Part shown: positions 59,119-64,000 of the stretch, piece after piece
How positions within the stretch are numbered: the first letter of the stretch is position 1
Layout of the letters: every line of letters starts with the position of its first letter
From: Candidatus Caldilinea saccharophila
GTDB lineage: Bacteria; Chloroflexota; Anaerolineae; Caldilineales; Caldilineaceae
Reading direction: 5' to 3'
DNA length: 64,000 bases
Assembly: GCA_016710365.1 (NCBI GenBank)
Contig: JADJVW010000001.1
Location: forward strand, 372,001-436,000
The notes under the pieces: generated by a model
Told to the model about the DNA's origin: nothing
Seen by the model: only the letters and a program-made list of their open reading frames with translations
Databases searched by the model: none
Made by a program: the position numbers and the translations under genes

Positions 59119-60390
59119 AATGGGATTCTCGCCTTTTTCATCCTATCAATGGACATTTCGACGCGTGATGTGGGCGACCCTTGTTCTCGTGTTTGTTGCC
59201 CTCAGCTTCTGCCTGCTCTATTGGTATCACCAGGTTGCTTTTATGCTGTTGTCGCCATCATGCTAGGCACGGTGATCAGACCCGTTGTCACCTGGTTGCA
59301 TCTGCGCGGACTCTCCCGGCGTGCTGGTGTTATTCTTGTTTACCTCCTACTGCTCGCCCTGTTTGCCGGCTTTGTCCTGTTGCTATTCCCGTTGATTGTC
59401 GACCAAGGTAGAACGATTGCCGCCGCTACCCCAGGTTATTACCAAAGCCTGCGCGCGTGGATGGGCGCCGATTCCAATCAATTGATTGTGCGCCTGAGTG
59501 AGTTTCTCCCGGCAGTGCCACCGGTTCTGGAAGTGAACCAGCAATCGGGACCACAAATGTTGGCAATTGCAGGTCAAACGGTGGGTTACCTGACAGCGGC
59601 ATCTTATAGCATCTTTATGGCGACAGCGATTCTACTGCTGGCCTTTCACTGGACGCTCAATGGGCCGCGTACAATTCAGTCCTTGTTGCTGCTGGCGCCA
59701 CAGGCTCACCGCGAACCCATTGGCGAACTGATTGCGGCTATGGAGACCAAGATTGGTTACTACATTGCTGGGGAGGGCGCTCTTTGTCTGAGCATCGCAG
59801 CCATGGCGCTGGTTGCCTATCTGATCATCGGCTTGCCCAATGCCTTGGTGCTGGCGCTCGTGGCAGGTGTGATGGAAGTTGTACCCCTGGTTGGACCATT
59901 CCTGGGCGCTGTTCCCGCAGCAGTCATTGCCTTGTCCATCGATCCTTCCAAGTTGCTCTGGGTGATCGCCGCCACGCTTGTGATCCAGCAGTTGGAAGGT
60001 GCTGTGTTGGTGCCGCGTGTCATGCGCAAGGCAATGGGGGTCAATCCATTTGTCTCCCTGTTGGCGATTTTCGCGTTTAGCTCAATGTTTGGCATTGCCG
60101 GCGCACTCATGGCTGTGCCGATTGCGGCGATGATCCAACTCTTACTTGACCACTTTCTTTTTCAGCCGACATCTCTGGAAACGGGGGCTTTGGCCGACCG
60201 CGATTACGCCAGCCGGCTACGCTATGAAGCGCAAGAGTTGGCACAAGGCCTGCGTAAGCAGGCGCGGGTCGAGAAAGGGGGATCAGAGCCGAAGGTCAGG
60301 CAGATTGACCAGGTGATGGATGAGATTGAGACGATCGCAACCGAACTTGATGCACTGCTGGAACAAGCCCAACCCGCAGGTGCACCATGA
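59119..60390 (+). CDS. AI-2E-family permease (one frameshift near the N-terminus)
   Basis: About 423 residues. ATG 59119 (CGGAGTAGGTA upstream) gives MGFSPFSSYQWTFRRVMWAT and a first helix; the frame must change near 59247 to reach VVAIMLGTVIRPVVTWLHLR. Eight membrane helices flank the family core GLPNALVLALVAGVMEVVPL, VGPFLGAVPAAVIALS and the Q-x-x-E-G segment (VIQQLEGAVLVPRVMRKAMG). Some members export AI-2 or act as Na+(Li+)/H+ antiporters; most are uncharacterised. A charged coiled-coil tail follows. ATGA overlap with the next permease. Confidence 0.88.
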   Translation, partial: NGILAFFILSMDISTRDVGDPCSRVCCPQLLPALLVSPGCFYAVVAIMLGTVIRPVVTWLHLRGLSRRAGVILVYLLLLALFAGFVLLLFPLIVDQGRTIAAATPGYYQSLRAWMGADSNQLIVRLSEFLPAVPPVLEVNQQSGPQMLAIAGQTVGYLTAASYSIFMATAILLLAFHWTLNGPRTIQSLLLLAPQAHREPIGELIAAMETKIGYYIAGEGALCLSIAAMALVAYLIIGLPNALVLALVAGVMEVVPLVGPFLGAVPAAVIALSIDPSKLLWVIAATLVIQQLEGAVLVPRVMRKAMGVNPFVSLLAIFAFSSMFGIAGALMAVPIAAMIQLLLDHFLFQPTSLETGALADRDYASRLRYEAQELAQGLRKQARVEKGGSEPKVRQIDQVMDEIETIATELDALLEQAQPAGAP

Positions 60391-61628
60391 CGAAACAACT
60401 GGCAGTGATCGGTGCGGCAGTGATGACCACCCTGATGGCGTTGGCGGTGCTATGGCAATTCCGGATTGTCGTCATCTACGTGTTGATTTCACTGACGCTC
60501 ACTGCTGCACTGCGCCCGCTGGCGAATCGCCTGGTCGGGCGTGGCCTCTTGGCGCGTGTGACCTGGAGTTTACTGTACCTGGCAGCCCTGGGCAGTTTCG
60601 GTTATCTGCTCTTCCTCGCCGGTGATGCCGCCATCCGTGAGATTCAGCAGTTGGCCCAAACAGGGTCGGGGCAGGATAAATGGATGATGCCTGCGTGGCT
60701 AGCCGGTAGTTCGTTCCAACCGGTATTGGCGGCGTGGCTGCCCCCGCCGAGTACGCTCTTCAGCGCACTTACCGGCAGTAAGGGACAGCTCGTGCTGCCG
60801 GCTCTTTTCGGTTTTACGCAGGGGATCGGCGGCATCGTGAGTGGCGTGCTCTTCATTCTGTTGTTGAGCATTTACTGGGCTCTCAGCGAAACGCATTTTG
60901 AGCGATTCTGGCTTTCCTTGCTCTCATCTGCGCAGCGCAAAGAGGCGCGCAGCATTTGGCGCACGGTCGAGTCGGATATGGGGGCATACCTGCGCAGCCA
61001 GGTAACTCAATCTCTCCTGGCCGGGCTGTTGTTAGGTCTTGGATTCTGGCTTCTCGGGTCTCCGTATCCAGTGCTCTTGGCATTTGCGAGCGCTCTAGCA
61101 TGTCTGGTGCCCGTGGTGGGGCCAGCCCTGGCGCTGATTCCTCCCCTCGTCGTGGGGTTGCTGACTGGTGTGCAGCTTAGCCTGTTTTCCGCTCTCTATG
61201 CGCTCGCCGTCTTGTTCGTCCTGGGAGTATGGGTGAACCCACGGCTTTTCAACCGCGGCTGGGACAATGCCATTCTGACTGTCGTTCTGCTCATTGCCCT
61301 GGGAGATGCTTTTGGCCTTGCCGGTATCATTGTAGCGCCACCGCTATCCGTTGTATGCCAGATTCTCTGGAGCCGCCTGATCATCCACCGCCGTGGTGCA
61401 GGAGCGGCGGATCAGCTTTCCAACCTCAAAGAGCGACAAGAACGCGTATGGGACGCCATACGGACAATAGATGAGCCGTATCTACCCATCGTGACCAGCA
61501 GCATGGAGCGGCTTACCCAATTGATTGCGAAGGTTGAACCCGTGTTGGAATCGGCGCCGCTGGCTGAGCCTTTCGAGCAATTGCAGCATGGTGCGCGCTT
61601 ATCCGCAAAGGAGGAGCAAAATGCGTAA
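60387..61628 (+). CDS. AI-2E-family permease
   Basis: 413 residues, intact. The helix order matches the preceding gene: LLLSIYWALSETHFERFWLS, LLGSPYPVLLAFASALACLV, PVVGPALALIPPLVVGLLTG and WVNPRLFNRGWDNAILTVVL. Identity between the two looks low, so they may form a hetero-oligomer or be an old duplication. Soluble C-terminal helices (LSNLKERQERVWDAIRTIDE) as in the partner. It overlaps the lipid kinase gene by eight bases. Confidence 0.88.
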   Translation: MTKQLAVIGAAVMTTLMALAVLWQFRIVVIYVLISLTLTAALRPLANRLVGRGLLARVTWSLLYLAALGSFGYLLFLAGDAAIREIQQLAQTGSGQDKWMMPAWLAGSSFQPVLAAWLPPPSTLFSALTGSKGQLVLPALFGFTQGIGGIVSGVLFILLLSIYWALSETHFERFWLSLLSSAQRKEARSIWRTVESDMGAYLRSQVTQSLLAGLLLGLGFWLLGSPYPVLLAFASALACLVPVVGPALALIPPLVVGLLTGVQLSLFSALYALAVLFVLGVWVNPRLFNRGWDNAILTVVLLIALGDAFGLAGIIVAPPLSVVCQILWSRLIIHRRGAGAADQLSNLKERQERVWDAIRTIDEPYLPIVTSSMERLTQLIAKVEPVLESAPLAEPFEQLQHGARLSAKEEQNA

Positions 61629-62601
61629 CATGCGTGCCAAATTGATCTTCAATCCCAGCGCAGGGGCAACTAGAGCATCCTCCGTCCAGATCACAGATGT
61701 GATTCACGAGCTACAGGCTTGGAAGATTGTGCCAGAGGTTTTTTTTGTCGAAGCGGATTGCGACCTGCCGAGAGCAGTCAAGGACGCCCTTGCACAAGGG
61801 ATCCGCATGTTCGTGGTCTGTGGCGGTGACGGCACCATTTCCGCTGTGGCCGGTATTCTGGCCGGTGCACGCGCAACACTGGGGATCATCCCGAGTGGCA
61901 CGCAAAATAACATGGCGCTCAGTCTGGGCATCCCGACGGACATCCCGGCCGCCATCGCCATCCTGCGCACGGGCCGCCGCATCAAAGTGGACGTTGGCAT
62001 GGCTACCCATCGAGAAGTTTCGCCAGAGGGCGGCGAAATCAGCACACCTTTTTTGGAGGTTTGCTCAGTGGGGCTGATTTCGACGCTCTTCCCGTCTGCC
62101 GACGATGTTCAACATGGCAATCTGGCGCGGGTAGGCGATTTCCTGACAACGTTTGTTGGTTCCGCGCCAGCCGAAATCCACCTGATCCTGGGTGACATGC
62201 AGGAAGTCCGCGGTCTGGGTCACGTGGTGCTGGTCTCCAACATGCCCTATATCGGCCGCCATTATCAGATCGACGCCGACGCCTCATTTGACGACGGCTT
62301 GTTAGATGTGCTCTTCTTTCCCGACCTATCCAAGCTGGAACTGCTGGGTTATATTTTCAGCGGCATAGGTCCAGGCAAGGTGGAAGACCCGCGCATCCAG
62401 CACTACCACGCGCGCCGGGTGGAGATTGACACTCAGCCGGCCATGCCGATCATGGCGGACGGGAACCCGTTGGGCGCAGGACGGGTGCGGATCGAAGTGC
62501 GGCGGCGCGTCCTGACCGTGATGGTCGGCAAACCGGCGCCAGCGGCGCTGCTCGACCCGGATGCGATGATTGAGGCAGAACAGAATGCAGCAACCGACTG
62601 A
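61621..62601 (+). CDS. Diacylglycerol/sphingosine-kinase-type lipid kinase (YegS/DgkB-like)
   Basis: 326 residues: KLIFNPSAGATRASSVQITD (substrate/nucleotide entry), MFVVCGGDGTISAVAGILAG (the GGDGT motif that binds ATP), LGIIPSGTQNNMALSLGI (the PxGTxN motif), and a C-terminal beta-sandwich with DASFDDGLLDVLFFPDLSKL. It phosphorylates a membrane lipid. AAAGGAGGAGCAAA precedes ATG 61621. It is followed and overlapped by a PAP2 phosphatase: a kinase/phosphatase pair on lipid phosphate. Confidence 0.92.
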   Translation: MRNMRAKLIFNPSAGATRASSVQITDVIHELQAWKIVPEVFFVEADCDLPRAVKDALAQGIRMFVVCGGDGTISAVAGILAGARATLGIIPSGTQNNMALSLGIPTDIPAAIAILRTGRRIKVDVGMATHREVSPEGGEISTPFLEVCSVGLISTLFPSADDVQHGNLARVGDFLTTFVGSAPAEIHLILGDMQEVRGLGHVVLVSNMPYIGRHYQIDADASFDDGLLDVLFFPDLSKLELLGYIFSGIGPGKVEDPRIQHYHARRVEIDTQPAMPIMADGNPLGAGRVRIEVRRRVLTVMVGKPAPAALLDPDAMIEAEQNAATD

Positions 62602-63367
62602 AATCCTATTACCTGAAGCGCAGCCGCCTGGAATCTGGGGGCGCCTGACCCGCTGGGTGCGTCAGAATCGCCCGCTGGTCTGGCTGGTGGTGATTGTGAT
62701 CGGCCTGGCCTTATTCCTGGTCTGGCTTCCGCCTTACGCGCAGATGTTTTTCTGGATCGGCCTGCAGGCCAACCCGCTCCTGGCGGGCATGGTTCTGGGC
62801 TTTGGCCTGCTGGCGCTCTCGCTGCTCTGGTCTGCCGGCCAGCAGTTGGACAGTTGGACCTTCCTCTTTTTCAACGTGCGCGGGCGTCACCCGCGCTGGC
62901 TCGATCTGGTGATGACGGGCGTCACCCAGATCGGCAACGGCATCGCCGCCGGGGTGCTGGCCGCCATCTTCTTTGTCGCCGGGTATCGGTTGCTGGCTTA
63001 CGAGCTGATCCTGGGTGTTTTGACCTTATGGATGGTGGTCGAGTTGGTGAAAGTCCTGGCGCGCCGGCGCCGGCCTTTTCTGCGCATCACCCAGGCGCGC
63101 ATCGTCGGCCAGCGCGCTGGTGGGCGTTCCTTTCCGAGCGGGCACACCGCCCAGGCCTTTTTTATGGCGACGCTGCTGGTCGGGTACTTTGCGATTGGGA
63201 TTTGGGGCGCGCTCCTGCTCTATGCCATTGCGCTGCTGGTGGGCGTCACGCGCATGTACGTGGGCGCGCACTATCCGCGCGATGTGCTGGCGGGCGCCAT
63301 CCTGGGCACAGCCTGGGGTCTGCTGGGCGGGATTATCTTTGGGTATACGTTGCTCGCCACGCCTTGA
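62585..63367 (+). CDS. PAP2-family membrane phosphatase
   Basis: 260 residues, six or more membrane helices. The triad is VLARRRRPFLRI (KX6RP-like, with Arg replacing Lys), RSFPSGHTAQAFF and GVTRMYVGAHYPRDVLAGAI. It is longer than the PAP2 at 50967 because of an N-terminal soluble start (MQQPTEILLPEAQPPGIWGR). Overlaps the lipid kinase by 17 bases; together they could cycle phosphatidate/diacylglycerol. Last gene of the second stress operon. Confidence 0.92.
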   Translation: MQQPTEILLPEAQPPGIWGRLTRWVRQNRPLVWLVVIVIGLALFLVWLPPYAQMFFWIGLQANPLLAGMVLGFGLLALSLLWSAGQQLDSWTFLFFNVRGRHPRWLDLVMTGVTQIGNGIAAGVLAAIFFVAGYRLLAYELILGVLTLWMVVELVKVLARRRRPFLRITQARIVGQRAGGRSFPSGHTAQAFFMATLLVGYFAIGIWGALLLYAIALLVGVTRMYVGAHYPRDVLAGAILGTAWGLLGGIIFGYTLLATP

Positions 63368-63411
63368 GCGGCAGGCTGCCAGGATCAGTAATTCGCCAAT
63401 CTGCCCGGTCC

Positions 63412-63483
63412 TGTCATTCTGAGCGTAGCGAAGAATCTGGCTTCGAGTTCGGAACAAGCTTCTGCGCTGCGCTCAGAATGACA
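63412..63483. repeat. Dispersed palindrome of the TGTCATTCTGAGCG type
   Basis: TGTCATTCTGAGCG (63412-63425) is exactly inverted at 63470-63483; inner arms AGCGAAG and CTTC...CGCTG pair partly. Such CATTCTGAGCG palindromes are widespread between genes in several phyla (recalled, not searched). A further repetitive string (CACGAATTGCACGAATTTTG, 63522-63541) follows. Confidence 0.7.
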
Positions 63484-63563
63484 AATCGCGAACTCTTCCG
63501 TATGCGCGCAGCAACGACACGTCACGAATTGCACGAATTTTGACGAATGGACACGAAGAATTC

Positions 63564-64000
63564 TTACCGTCCAAACCGGAACCCCAACTGCGAATCGTCC
63601 TGCCCGTCCGCCTTCTCCGCCTGCTTGAAGGTGACGGCCGACGGCGGCAGCTTGAGCGTGGCGCCGTCGAGCAACTGCTGCACGGTGGCGATCTGGATGC
63701 GCGGGTACTCCTGGTTCCAGCCGGGCGAGTGGTAGTAGCCGGCCTGCACCGCCTCGACCTGCATCGGCTGTGTCGGCTCCTCCAGCGTGAGGAAGATGCC
63801 CAGCGCCGCCTTCTCGCGCTCGACCGTCCCGACCAGGTCGCGCACGTCGCCCACCTTGACCTTGCCTGATTTGACCTGGATGATGGCGCGCTTGGCCTTG
63901 TTGGTAGCGTCGTCGACAAAGGTGATCACGCCGTCGATGCCGCTGTCCGCGCCCTTCTTGCCCTGCTTGCTGCCCGCCGGCGCGCTGACCGGGCGCGCCT
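63564..64000 (-). CDS. C-terminal part of a restriction/DNA-modification-type protein (incomplete)
   Basis: The ORF is open to the window end on its 5' side. The visible 145 residues contain GADSGIDGVITFVDD, AKRAIIQVKSGKVKVGDVRD and LGIFLTLEEPTQPMQVEAVQ. The D-G-V-I-x-F...I-Q-V-K-S pattern is the PD-(D/E)XK nuclease core of Mrr-like domains fused to the C-terminus of some DNA methyltransferases. The end is DGQDDSQLGFRFGR and then stop. The N-terminal methylase or helicase domain must lie beyond 64000. Confidence 0.72.
   Translation of the reverse strand, partial: ARPVSAPAGSKQGKKGADSGIDGVITFVDDATNKAKRAIIQVKSGKVKVGDVRDLVGTVEREKAALGIFLTLEEPTQPMQVEAVQAGYYHSPGWNQEYPRIQIATVQQLLDGATLKLPPSAVTFKQAEKADGQDDSQLGFRFGR

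Overview
The window looks like a high-GC chromosome segment of a Chloroflexota bacterium, probably of the Anaerolineae/Caldilineales type. This is an inference from gene content: a Rieske - cytochrome b - diheme cytochrome c operon, a T-box controlled valS, several Gfo/Idh/MocA and TIM-barrel sugar genes, dispersed palindromic repeats and hairpins with a TTGAA loop. No rRNA, tRNA or CRISPR array was recognised. About twenty conserved genes need one or more single-base frame corrections (smc, cytochrome b, atpD, the P-type ATPase and others), several at homopolymers, so much of the apparent gene breakage is probably sequence error. A 136-base G/C-only tract at 31662-31797 is probably an artefact too.

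Layout. 1-7300: OsmC-like protein, threonine synthase, RNase III, SMC and a membrane protein. 7450-10912: cytochrome bc-type complex (minus strand). 11400-15450: degenerate receiver-like protein, valyl-tRNA synthetase with a T-box leader, and a decayed Phd/PIN toxin-antitoxin pair just upstream of that leader's promoter. 15500-27240: sugar and cell-wall recycling block (two TIM-barrel isomerases, BadF-type amino-sugar kinase, AnmK, three Gfo/Idh/MocA oxidoreductases plus a remnant of a fourth, an MFS transporter), with MsrA, a diguanylate cyclase and a GxxExxY protein set between palindromic repeats. 27600-29504: GAF histidine kinase and LuxR-type regulator.

29500-51640 is a stress and energy island: LEA-like 11-mer repeat proteins, YtxH, GlsB/YeaQ, a J-domain fragment, a baeRF protein, a phosphoketolase tail, DUF2254, PPK2, a zinc-ribbon protein, a complete N-type (probably Na+-translocating) ATPase operon atpDCQRBEFAG that also contains a P-type cation ATPase and a ribosome hibernation factor, then an RNase II/R-type exonuclease, a pyridine nucleotide-disulfide reductase and a PAP2 phosphatase. 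51740-57780 holds a methyltransferase, an FAD oxidoreductase and a type III polyketide synthase; the synthase is cut in two by a 2863-bp IS1182-like element with an 8-bp target duplication that carries the C-terminal domain of RecJ. 58100-63400 is a second stress block (GlsB, LEA-like, DUF5661, two AI-2E-type permeases, lipid kinase, PAP2). The window ends in the C-terminus of a restriction/DNA-modification type protein.

The most interesting undescribed signal is a module of about 110 bp that occurs three times (29531-29646, 47830-47936, 57941-58055). Each copy is a hairpin followed by a promoter with ACGACA, exactly 17 bp, and TATNNT. The copies precede the first LEA-like gene, the RNase gene and the second GlsB gene, which suggests one regulon for desiccation/energy stress, RNA turnover and ribosome dormancy. 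A glsB - LEA - AI-2E cassette is duplicated; the first copy's permease is destroyed by nested insertions.
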